DNA from: Actinomadura barringtoniae
GTDB taxonomy: Bacteria > Actinomycetota > Actinomycetes > Streptosporangiales > Streptosporangiaceae
Length of the DNA: 64,000 nucleotides
Direction of reading: 5' to 3'
Assembly (NCBI RefSeq): GCF_017573505.1
Contig: NZ_JAGEOJ010000012.1
Span: forward strand, 186,001-250,000
Part shown: positions 56,847 to 64,000 of the stretch, piece by piece
Layout of the letters: the number at the start of each line of letters is the position of its first letter
Position numbering within the stretch: the stretch's first letter is position 1
Position numbers and translations under genes: made by a program
The notes under the pieces: generated by a model
Told to the model about the DNA's origin: nothing
Databases searched by the model: none
Seen by the model: only the letters and a program-made list of their open reading frames with translations

Positions 56847-59048
56847 ATGCGCAACGAGGACATCAGGTCGAAGAGCTTCACTCTGAAAGAGCTCTTTCAC
56901 GAGGTGTCCTACGAGATCGATTACTACCAGCGCGACTACGCCTGGGGGGAGGACGAGGTACGGATCCTCCTCAGAGATCTCTGCGGCTCATTCACCGAAT
57001 GGTCGAGGAACGCCGAGTTCCGCAGGCGGCCGAGGAACGCACCCCAATACTTCCTCGGCCCGTTCGTCTATTACGAGCAGCGTCGTGGCCGTCGCTTCCT
57101 GGTCGACGGACAGCAGCGGTTCGTCACCCTTCACCTGATCTTCATGCATCTACGAGCGCTGATGAAGGATCTCAACGAAGATCACAGCGTCTACCGGCTC
57201 AACCAGGTCGTCATCAAGGACGACCGCAGCTTCTCCATGGGCATTCCCGATCACGAGCCGGTGCTGCGGGCCATCAGCGAGGGACACGATTACGAGCCCG
57301 GCTACGGCGACTCGCTGTCGAGGCGCAACCTGTGGGCTCGCAGCCAACAGATCGAACCCTTCCTCCGGGACGCCCTGGAGAGCGTTCAGTACGAGCCGTT
57401 CATCGACTGGCTCCTCGACCGCGTCGCCTTGGTGGGCATTCAGGCGACCAGTCGCGACAACGGCTTCCGCATGTTCGAGACCATGAACGATCGCGGAGCC
57501 CGCCTCACCGCCATCGACCTCCTCAAGAGCTATCTGCTTTCCAACGCCGGCGCGGACGAGGAACGACTCAACGACAGATGGCGGCGGATGCTGAGCGAGC
57601 TGACCCTCGATCGCGAGGGAACCGGCGCCCCCACGCGTTTCGTCAAGGCGATCCTCCGCGCCCGGTACGCCGACCCCGACAACCGTGGCGACCGTGATCA
57701 GATCGAGGGGAATCTCAACACCTGGGTGAGAAGGAACCACAGCGCGCTCGGACTGAGCACTCCGGCCGACTATCTCCGCTTCGTCGGGGACCTGGTGGAC
57801 ACGGCCAAGCTGTTCCGTACCTTCCTGGCGGCCAGCCGCGAACTGAACTCGGGCTTCGAGACGATCTTCTTCAACGAACGCAACGGTCTCGGCGACCAGA
57901 TGGTGGCGATCTTGGCCGCCCTCAACTCCACGGACACCGCGACCGCGGCGAACGAGAAGGCCAGGCAGATCGCGGACTTCATCGACCGGTGGTACGTCAT
58001 GCGGGTGCTGCAAGATCTCCCCGTTCAGCCTCCGGACATCGACGACCTCGTCTACGGCACGCTCGTTCCGGCGCTGCGCAAATGTCACAACGCTTCGGAC
58101 GTCACGAGCACGCTTCGTGAGATGCCCGTACCGGGCGAGGTCAGCATCCTGGATGCCACCACGTACGGCCTCCGGGGCAACAACGCACACCACGTGCGCT
58201 ACGTACTGGCCAGGGTCACGGCATACGTCGAACAGTCGGTCGGACGGGCCTGCGACATTCTCGACTTCCTCAACGGCGAGAAGTTCCACATCGAGCATCT
58301 GTGGCCGACGCATCACCGGCTGGTCATCGAGGAGATCCCCGACCCGGTGGTCTTCCGAACCCGCCGGAACCAGCTAGGGGCACTCGGGCTTCTCCCGGCA
58401 CGCGAGAACTCGAGCCTCAACGACATGCCGTTCCGGGAGAAAATCAAGACATACGCACGGTTCAACACGCTGCTCGGCATTCTCGGCCCAGGCTTCAACA
58501 CCCGGAACACGCCCCTGCGCGACTTCGTCAGGAACAACGAGCTGGGCGGCCTCCTGCATTCGTTCGGCGACAGAACCCCGATGACCGAGATCGTGGAGAC
58601 GCGGCAGGAGCTCATCCTGCGGCTCTGCGCGATGATCTGGGACCCGAACGGACAGCCGCACGCGGCCGCGAGCAGGCCACCCCACCGACCCCGCGGTGGC
58701 GTGCCTGAGCCGAAACCCGCACGACACAAGGCCAAGCGCCGCACCGACGTAGCCCGCATGCTCAATGCCGGGGTGCTCGAGGCCGGTGCTCGTATCGTGC
58801 TCACTTACAAGGGCGTAGAGCACTGGGCGACGATCGACCAAGACGGCGGCATCATCCTCAACGCCACCGGCGGGACGCCGTACAACAAGGTCGACGACGC
58901 GGGAAGCGCAGTGCGAGGCACGCGCTGTCGCGGGATGGTCGAGTGGCATGCCGTACGCGAGGACGGAACTCGCATCAGCCTGAGCGACCTGAGAGCCCAG
59001 GCCATCGCCACTGGAAGACTCGGCCGCACCCGCCCCCAGTCCCGCTGA
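56847..59048 (+). CDS. GmrSD-like DUF262/DUF1524 restriction protein with C-terminal RAMA-like domain
   Basis: A 733-residue protein. The DUF262 part has YQRDYAWGEDE (27-37) and FLVDGQQRFVTLHLIFMHLR (85-104; DGQQR is the nucleotide-binding signature of GmrS/ParB-like enzymes) and FRMFETMNDRGARLTAIDLL. The DUF1524 part has HIEHLWP (481-487) and NQLGALGLLPARENSSLND (508-526), the His-x-x-x...Asn metal site of HNH-type GmrD. The C-terminal ~90 residues (635-721; MLNAGVLEAGARIVLTYKGV, GTRCRGMVEW) resemble the RAMA domain tied to restriction and modified-DNA recognition. Type IV restriction of modified phage DNA is the likely role. ATG 56847 with AAGGCGG. Confidence 0.88.
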   Translation: MRNEDIRSKSFTLKELFHEVSYEIDYYQRDYAWGEDEVRILLRDLCGSFTEWSRNAEFRRRPRNAPQYFLGPFVYYEQRRGRRFLVDGQQRFVTLHLIFMHLRALMKDLNEDHSVYRLNQVVIKDDRSFSMGIPDHEPVLRAISEGHDYEPGYGDSLSRRNLWARSQQIEPFLRDALESVQYEPFIDWLLDRVALVGIQATSRDNGFRMFETMNDRGARLTAIDLLKSYLLSNAGADEERLNDRWRRMLSELTLDREGTGAPTRFVKAILRARYADPDNRGDRDQIEGNLNTWVRRNHSALGLSTPADYLRFVGDLVDTAKLFRTFLAASRELNSGFETIFFNERNGLGDQMVAILAALNSTDTATAANEKARQIADFIDRWYVMRVLQDLPVQPPDIDDLVYGTLVPALRKCHNASDVTSTLREMPVPGEVSILDATTYGLRGNNAHHVRYVLARVTAYVEQSVGRACDILDFLNGEKFHIEHLWPTHHRLVIEEIPDPVVFRTRRNQLGALGLLPARENSSLNDMPFREKIKTYARFNTLLGILGPGFNTRNTPLRDFVRNNELGGLLHSFGDRTPMTEIVETRQELILRLCAMIWDPNGQPHAAASRPPHRPRGGVPEPKPARHKAKRRTDVARMLNAGVLEAGARIVLTYKGVEHWATIDQDGGIILNATGGTPYNKVDDAGSAVRGTRCRGMVEWHAVREDGTRISLSDLRAQAIATGRLGRTRPQSR

Positions 59049-59222
59049 ATCGGATCGGCCGGCACCTTTTCGACAGGCGAAGGCTCGTACTACACCGGGC
59101 GTAACCATCGGCCGGTCGCTACTCCGATGAGCGCAGATGAGATGCCGCCCGCCTGCCGACGACTTCCTTGAAGGCGCGTCAGAGCATGGGCTCAAGATCC
59201 GGCAACTCAAAGGGAGCTCGGC

Positions 59223-59747
59223 ATGGACGAGGTATCAGAAGAGAAGATTCGACGGCCGAGGCGCGCCCTGACGTGGGCGCTGGCACCGGCCGCGATCGTT
59301 GGGGCGGTGGCCCTCGGCGCGACGGGCTGGGCAGCCGCATCCAGCGATTCGGCGACTCCAGCGGCGTCCGCCGCCTCACCGAGCCCGTCGAACAGCGCGC
59401 ATCACGGTGCCTGGGGCAGATGGCAAGGCCATTGGAGAGGCTGGGGAGGAGGCATGGCCAACGGCTTCGGCAGCTTCCTCCACGGCGAATGCGTCACGGC
59501 CAAGGAGGGCGGCGGCACGCAGACGAACGTCTTCCAGCGCGGCACGGTGACCGAGGTGACCTCCAACAGCGTGACCGTCCGGAGCTCCGACGGCTTCACC
59601 CAGCACTACACCGCCAACAGTGATCTGCTGGTCAACGGCGACAAGAAGGGCCCGAGCGCCATCTCCAAGAACAAGGAGATCGTCATCATCGCTCTGAAGG
59701 AAGGCTCTACCTTCACCGCGCAACGAACGTTCGAAACCGATCACTGA
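59223..59747 (+). CDS. DUF5666-like membrane-anchored protein
   Basis: A 174-residue protein with one membrane helix near the N-terminus (ALTWALAPAAIVGAVALGAT), a Ser/Ala-rich stalk (residues ~40-60), a His/Trp/Gly-rich segment (HHGAWGRWQGHWRGWGGGM) and a beta-rich end (VFQRGTVTEVTSNSVTVRSS) like DUF5666. ATG 59223 with GGGAG. It sits between restriction genes without sharing their style and may be unrelated. Confidence 0.75.
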   Translation: MDEVSEEKIRRPRRALTWALAPAAIVGAVALGATGWAAASSDSATPAASAASPSPSNSAHHGAWGRWQGHWRGWGGGMANGFGSFLHGECVTAKEGGGTQTNVFQRGTVTEVTSNSVTVRSSDGFTQHYTANSDLLVNGDKKGPSAISKNKEIVIIALKEGSTFTAQRTFETDH

Positions 59748-59848
59748 TTCGTCCCGTGGGTTGGTCCACAGATACCCGTTGTCATCATTGACATCCAGAG
59801 TTAGCGTCGCATCGGGGTCGGGTCAATCGAATGATCGGCGGTGCGGGG

Positions 59849-61468
59849 ATGGCACGGGGTTCAGGGTCGTCGGGGTCCTATCGCGATTGGGAAGCGGCCC
59901 GCAAAGCCGAGCAACGGGCTCAGGAGCAGGCGGCCAAGCGGCGAGAACAGGAGCGCAAGGCCCAGGAACGCGAACAAGCGCAGGCAGAGGCGATCGCGCG
60001 TGACCAGGAGGCCGCCGCGCTCACGGCTCGGGTCGAACAGCGGGCCGGCGAGCTCGACGGTCTTCTGCGCTCCTCCCTCGCATGGGACCCGCGGATCCCG
60101 ATCTCCTCGCTGCGCAGGCAGCCGAACGTTCCGCCGCTCGACCTGGGCCGGTTGGCAGGGCCGCTGCCCAGTCCTGACTGGGACGACTTCGCACCCCAGT
60201 TGCCCGGTGGGCTCGGCAGGCTGTTCGGCGGACGGCAACGCTACGAGAGCGAGCTTGAGGCCGCGGAGCACGCCTACGCTCAGGCGCTCGATGACCACAG
60301 ACGCCGCGACTCCGAACGGCAGAAGAAGGTGGTGGACGCCCGTCGCGCCCATGAACGGGCGGTCCAGGAAGCCGGGCGGTCAGCGAGTGAGTTCAACGCC
60401 CACCTCGACGCGATGGCCGCCGGTCTCGAGGAGGGCGATCGTCACGCCGTCAGCGAGTACATGGAGATCGTTCTCCAGAACTCGCCCTACCCGGAGGGGT
60501 TCTCGGACGAGCGCAGGGCCGGCTTCGTGCCCGAGTCGTCGTTGCTGGCCGTCGAGTGGTACCTGCCTCCGGTCGAGATCGTTCCAGACGCCAAGGCGTA
60601 CCGGCACATCAAGACCCGGAAGGCGGTCGAGCCGACGCCGCGCCCCATGCCCGAGATCCGGCAGATCTATCAACGGATCATCGCGCAGATCGCGCTGCGG
60701 ACGCTGCGCGAGGTCTTCGGCTCCGCGCCGACCGAGCTGATCACCACGATCGTCTTCAACGGACGCGTACATGCCGTCGATCCGGTGACCGGCCAACGCA
60801 TCCAGCCGTACCTCGTCACGCTCAGGGCGACGCGCGAACAGTTCGAGCGCCTGGTGCTGCACGAGCCGAAGTTCAACCCGGTCGAGTGCATCCGCAGACA
60901 CTTCTTCGCCGACGTCTCACCTCATCCAGACGAATTGATCCCTGTCGAACCGGTCATGCCGTTCGAGATGGCCGACCCGCGCGCCGTGGACGCCATCGAC
61001 GTCATCTCGGGGATCGACAAGCGTCCGAACCTCCTGGACCTGAAACCCAAAGAGTTCGAGGCGTTCGTCCAGAACCTCTTCACCAAGATGGGCTTCGACA
61101 CCCAGCTCTTCCGGGCAAGCGGCGACGGCGGCGTCGATTGTGTCGCGTACGACCCGCACCCGATCAGCGGCGGCAAGTTCATCGTTCAGGCCAAGCTCTA
61201 CACCAAGACCGTCGCGCCGACTCATGTGCGCGACCTGTGGGGCACCGTCCAGCACGAGGGCGCTACCAAAGGCATCATGATCACAACCTCGGGATACGGC
61301 CCGGACAGTTTCAAGTTCGCCAACGGCAAACCTCTCAACCTCATCGACGGCCACGGCCTGCTTTCCCTGTGTCACCAGCACGGCATCCCCGCACGCATCC
61401 TCGGCCTTCCGAAGAGGAGTCGCCCCGCATCCGCCCCGAAGCCGGGAACGGGCCACAGCCCGCCGTGA
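59849..61468 (+). CDS. Mrr-type restriction endonuclease
   Basis: A 539-residue protein. The N-terminal ~60 residues are a charged helix (ARKAEQRAQEQAAKRREQER). The middle (~200-380) is unrecognised. The C-terminal nuclease domain (about 385-515) reads LKPKEFEAFVQNLFTKMGFD, GDGGVDCVAYDPHP and GKFIVQAKLYTKT: Glu403, Asp430 and Gln447-Ala-Lys449 are the Mrr_cat D/QxK catalytic set. LWGTVQHEGATKGIMITTSG completes the Mrr domain. It would restrict methylated or foreign DNA. The next gene starts 1 bp after its stop, so they are co-translated. ATG 59849 is chosen over 59831 because relatives start at MARxSG. Confidence 0.9.
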   Translation: MARGSGSSGSYRDWEAARKAEQRAQEQAAKRREQERKAQEREQAQAEAIARDQEAAALTARVEQRAGELDGLLRSSLAWDPRIPISSLRRQPNVPPLDLGRLAGPLPSPDWDDFAPQLPGGLGRLFGGRQRYESELEAAEHAYAQALDDHRRRDSERQKKVVDARRAHERAVQEAGRSASEFNAHLDAMAAGLEEGDRHAVSEYMEIVLQNSPYPEGFSDERRAGFVPESSLLAVEWYLPPVEIVPDAKAYRHIKTRKAVEPTPRPMPEIRQIYQRIIAQIALRTLREVFGSAPTELITTIVFNGRVHAVDPVTGQRIQPYLVTLRATREQFERLVLHEPKFNPVECIRRHFFADVSPHPDELIPVEPVMPFEMADPRAVDAIDVISGIDKRPNLLDLKPKEFEAFVQNLFTKMGFDTQLFRASGDGGVDCVAYDPHPISGGKFIVQAKLYTKTVAPTHVRDLWGTVQHEGATKGIMITTSGYGPDSFKFANGKPLNLIDGHGLLSLCHQHGIPARILGLPKRSRPASAPKPGTGHSPP

Positions 61469-61469
61469 G

Positions 61470-62654
61470 ATGACTCCGGCACCTCCTTGGGCCGTCGGCG
61501 ACATCGCCACGGCATGGGAGGCCTGGAACGCGGGTCGTGAGCTGACCGATCCACTCGCAGTGGCGGAGCACCTGGAGCGGGCCGGAGCCGTCCTCAGCGA
61601 GGCGTGCGACGCGGCCCGGACCGAGGCGGCCGCGCGTCTCTCCGAGCTCGAGGACCAGTGGCGGCCCCTGGCCGTGCGTCTGGCCGCTTGGATTCCCCGA
61701 GCTCGCGCCGTCCTCGCCCAGGCGGACGCTCTGAAGTCTGTGAAGGCGGCCCGTACCTGGCTCACCAAGCAGGCGAACGCGCTTCGCACCGAGGAACTGC
61801 GCCCCATGGCGGACAGATCCACTGAGATCTGGAACCGGCTGCGTCAGGAGAGCAACGTTTCACTCGGGCCCATCACCCTCGCCGGTACGGGCAACATGAA
61901 GAGGGTCCTGCTCGACGTAGAGGTGGACGGCTCCGAAACATCCGCGCTCGGCGTCATGAGCCAAGGCGAATTGCACTCACTCGCCCTGGCGCTCTTCCTG
62001 CCGCGCGTACTGGCGGCACGGACCCCTTTCGGCTTCGTGGTGATCGACGACCCGGTGCAGTCGATGGACCCGGCGAAGGTCGACGGGCTCGCCCGCGTAC
62101 TGGCCGACGTCGCCCGACATCGTCAGGTCGTCGTCTTCACCCATGACACCCGCCTCCGAGACGCGATCTCGCAGCTCCAGCTACCGGCGTCCGTCCTCGA
62201 AGTGACACGGCAGGAACGTTCGATCGTCTCGGTCCGTCCCGTCGAGGACGAGGTCAGCCGGGCGCTCGCAGACGCCCGCGCAGTGGCCGCGAGCATCGAC
62301 CTTCCCGCTCAGGCCGCGTTCGTCGTCGCCGCCGGGCTCTGTCGCACCGCGTTGGAGGCCGCCTGCGTCGAGGTTCTGCGCCGCAAGCTGCTGGGCCACG
62401 GCGAGCCTTACGCGGAGGTGGAGTCTCTCCTACGGTCTACGCGTGCTCTCGGCGAGGTCGTAACTTTGGCAGCCTTCGGAGCGCCTCGCCCCCGCACTGA
62501 CTTGAACGACCTCCTCGCCCAGCAGGGACCATGGGCCCGAGAGGCTTTCGCGCTGTGTAACAGGGGTGTCCACGGCGGGCCGCCGCCGGCCGATCTCGGC
62601 TCCGTGGTCGGCAAGGTCGAACGACTGATCCGGGTCGTGCGTCGTGACTGGTGA
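61470..62654 (+). CDS. ABC/SMC-type ATPase half lacking Walker A
   Basis: A 394-residue protein. Residues ~30-130 are helical (coiled-coil-like). The C-terminal ATPase lobe is present: signature SQGELHSLALALF (164-176), Walker B FVVIDDPVQSMDP (189-201) with D-loop and H-loop VVFTHDTRL (221-229). A P-loop (GxxxxGKS/T) is absent; the N-terminal half of a normal AAA_23/RecF-like ATPase is missing. The C-terminal ~100 residues are helical with ALCNRGVHGG, HEPN-like in pattern. The start codon lies 1 bp after the Mrr stop, so the gene could be a truncated relic, or the missing half may be supplied in trans. Confidence 0.8.
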   Translation: MTPAPPWAVGDIATAWEAWNAGRELTDPLAVAEHLERAGAVLSEACDAARTEAAARLSELEDQWRPLAVRLAAWIPRARAVLAQADALKSVKAARTWLTKQANALRTEELRPMADRSTEIWNRLRQESNVSLGPITLAGTGNMKRVLLDVEVDGSETSALGVMSQGELHSLALALFLPRVLAARTPFGFVVIDDPVQSMDPAKVDGLARVLADVARHRQVVVFTHDTRLRDAISQLQLPASVLEVTRQERSIVSVRPVEDEVSRALADARAVAASIDLPAQAAFVVAAGLCRTALEAACVEVLRRKLLGHGEPYAEVESLLRSTRALGEVVTLAAFGAPRPRTDLNDLLAQQGPWAREAFALCNRGVHGGPPPADLGSVVGKVERLIRVVRRDW

Positions 62655-63024
62655 CGACGACCTCATCACGCTGGCCGACCGGCTGCTTCGGGGTGAGGTT
62701 CAGGTGGCCCAGGGCAGCTCGGCGCGCACCACCGTCTTCTTGCTGCGGCTCGCACTCGAAAGGGAGCTGGACGCCTACTGGGACCGCATCGGCCTGCCGG
62801 TCCTGTCCCGCAACCCTATGCGCGCCCAGCTGCTCTGCCTCACCGAGTACGCCGACCTTGCGACGGCTACAAGCGCCCGCAGCCTCTGGGGCCAGCTCAG
62901 CCAGGCATGCCACTACCACTCATACGAGCTGTCCCCCGCCTCCCACGAACTGCGTCGCTGGCACACCGAGCTGAACCACCTCGTGGCCAGGCTACGTCGG
63001 CGACAAGGCCCGGACCGAGGATGA
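62644..63024 (+). CDS. Small helical protein overlapping the ATPase gene
   Basis: A 126-residue protein starting at GTG 62644, overlapping the ATPase stop by 11 bp. It reads as amphipathic helices: TTVFLLRLALERELDAYWDR, MRAQLLCLTEYADLA, SLWGQLSQACHYHSYELSPA. The QACHYH segment and all-helical build resemble HEPN-like partners of ATPases, but no active-site motif is certain. Tight coupling suggests it works with the ATPase. Confidence 0.65.
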   Translation: MTGDDDLITLADRLLRGEVQVAQGSSARTTVFLLRLALERELDAYWDRIGLPVLSRNPMRAQLLCLTEYADLATATSARSLWGQLSQACHYHSYELSPASHELRRWHTELNHLVARLRRRQGPDRG

Positions 63025-63299
63025 GTGTCGGAGCCTAATAGCTCGTGGACGGCCTCCCTGGGTGCCGCTACCGGTAGGGAGATGTATCTCCGGGGGGTGA
63101 ACGACCGGCCCTTCGCGAGCGTCTTTACTGCATGAGAATCCCCAGTCTCACTGGTGATCGAAGACATCGGCCCACGCATTCCGTCACGGGTTTGCGGGAC
63201 GGCGTCGGTAGGCGCGCGGTCGGGAACAGTACGAGGCAGGAGCTTCAGGCCCGGGGACCGGCCTGACTCCGGCATTTACGGGGAACGCGGGGAGCGCAT
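63025..63299. other. Intergenic gap within the nuclease cluster
   Basis: About 275 bp with no gene on either strand, no strong dyad and no clear promoter. GGGGAG at its end is the ribosome-binding site of the next gene. Confidence 0.45.
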
Positions 63300-64000
63300 G
63301 TGACAGGGGACGTCCGCGAGCGAGTCGGCCGGTTGTACGACTATCTCGGCGCGCTGGCTCAGGAGGTGTACGCCAAGCCCGTTCGTGAGATCGGCAAGCT
63401 GGACGGGGTGACGGGGCCAGAGGATCTTCTCCCGCATCCTTCGGTGCGGGTGGGCCCGGCCGCGGGTGAGGCCTGGCTCAGGGTCTCCAAGACCGACAGG
63501 CCTGACCCTCCGGTCCTCTCGGAGGCGATCGCGCCGCATGTGGGCCGGATCAAGATCGACGATCCGTTCCGGACGCCGAAGCTGCCGTTCGACCTCGGGA
63601 AACGGTTCGACGACTTCGGGGAGGAGCAGGCCTTCCGCCGCGACTTCGCGGACTGGGTGGCCGGGACGTGGACCCCGTGGGCGGAGTCCGCGCGTCCGGC
63701 CGCCGCGGCGCGGGCCCTCTACGACAACCTGTTCCGGCTCCGGCAGCGGCTCCGGACCGACGAGGCGACGCACGAGCTGGTGTGGGGTCACGGCCTGCTC
63801 GGCTGGCGCCTCGACGATCAGGCGATCTGCCATCCGCTCCTGATCACGAGGGCGCGGGTGGACTTCGACGACGAGTCCGGGGATCTGGCGGTGGTCCCCG
63901 AAGGGCTTCCGGCGCTGGAGCTCGACTGCGTGCAGGGGCTCGGCATCCCGAACCTGGGGCGGCTGAGCGAGCTGGCCGAGGAGATCGAGGACGACCCGGT
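63300..64000 (+). CDS. Large protein, N-terminal part only (helicase-like)
   Basis: The first 233 residues of a protein running off the window, from GTG 63300 (VTGDVRERVGRLYDYLGALA), after GGGGAG. It has mixed alpha/beta text (PFRTPKLPFDLGKRFDDFGE, HELVWGHGLLGWRLDDQAIC, ESGDLAVVPEGLPALELDCV) without Walker motifs yet. It resembles N-termini of large actinobacterial AAA/superfamily-1-like helicase proteins found in defence regions; this is tentative. It continues the island on the same strand. Confidence 0.6.
   Translation, partial: MTGDVRERVGRLYDYLGALAQEVYAKPVREIGKLDGVTGPEDLLPHPSVRVGPAAGEAWLRVSKTDRPDPPVLSEAIAPHVGRIKIDDPFRTPKLPFDLGKRFDDFGEEQAFRRDFADWVAGTWTPWAESARPAAAARALYDNLFRLRQRLRTDEATHELVWGHGLLGWRLDDQAICHPLLITRARVDFDDESGDLAVVPEGLPALELDCVQGLGIPNLGRLSELAEEIEDDP

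Overview
The window is high-GC DNA from a filamentous-type actinobacterium. The evidence is the many GTG/TTG starts, several apparently leaderless genes with a -10 box 6-7 nt before GTG, a DUF397 gene divergent from a HATPase gene, a DUF5999 protein, a tricorn protease, a secreted chitin-degrading set, and almost no intergenic AT-rich DNA. Streptosporangiales-like genera fit, but no rRNA or core phylogenetic marker is present, so the genus is not resolved.

Layout. 1-5 kb: a TetR gene cut by the window edge, a SnoaL-like protein, a DHA2 exporter, a divergent inositol-monophosphatase-like protein and a secreted serine hydrolase. 4.98-5.75 kb: a tight minus-strand array of eight tRNA-like genes (Pro, Leu-like, Gln, Lys, Val, His, Arg, Cys-like) separated by small hairpins, with a leader of mutually exclusive hairpins upstream of it. 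6-17 kb: small metabolic enzymes (HAD, VOC, DUF1905, NmrA-like, RraA-like, acyl-CoA synthetase), DUF397/HATPase, trehalose-6-phosphate synthase, and a divergent MarR/DoxX pair with a clear operator. 17-21.9 kb: a short FAD oxidoreductase, then a caspase-like/KAP NTPase fusion divergent from an HTH-SRPBCC operon. 22-30.5 kb: YbaK-like deacylase, thioesterase, tricorn protease, a NarL-type two-component pair with DedA, and small unknown proteins. 30.6-39.7 kb: two paralogous small membrane-anchored acidic-motif proteins, a molybdopterin oxidoreductase, hydrolase, YdcF, an MFS transporter and a beta-helix-like membrane protein. 39.7-46.3 kb: an orphan winged-helix regulator, SDR, SGNH esterase, a second NarL-type pair, a GT87-type membrane protein and a DUF305 lipoprotein. 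46.4-50.75 kb: a chitin operon (GH18-CBM2, GH18, AA10 LPMO). 51.4-53.7 kb: a Ser/Thr kinase facing an FHA protein.

54.3-64 kb is the most distinctive region, a co-oriented nuclease-rich cluster that looks like a defence island. It encodes a GIY-YIG (T5orf172/DUF4041-like) protein with duplicated N-terminal PH-like domains, a GmrSD-like DUF262/DUF1524 protein with a C-terminal RAMA-like domain, a DUF5666-like membrane protein, an Mrr-type endonuclease, an ABC ATPase half lacking a Walker A motif, a small helical protein overlapping it, and the N-terminal part of a large protein that may be a helicase. The caspase-KAP gene at 18-20 kb is a second, separate defence candidate. No integrase, transposase, CRISPR array or rRNA was seen.
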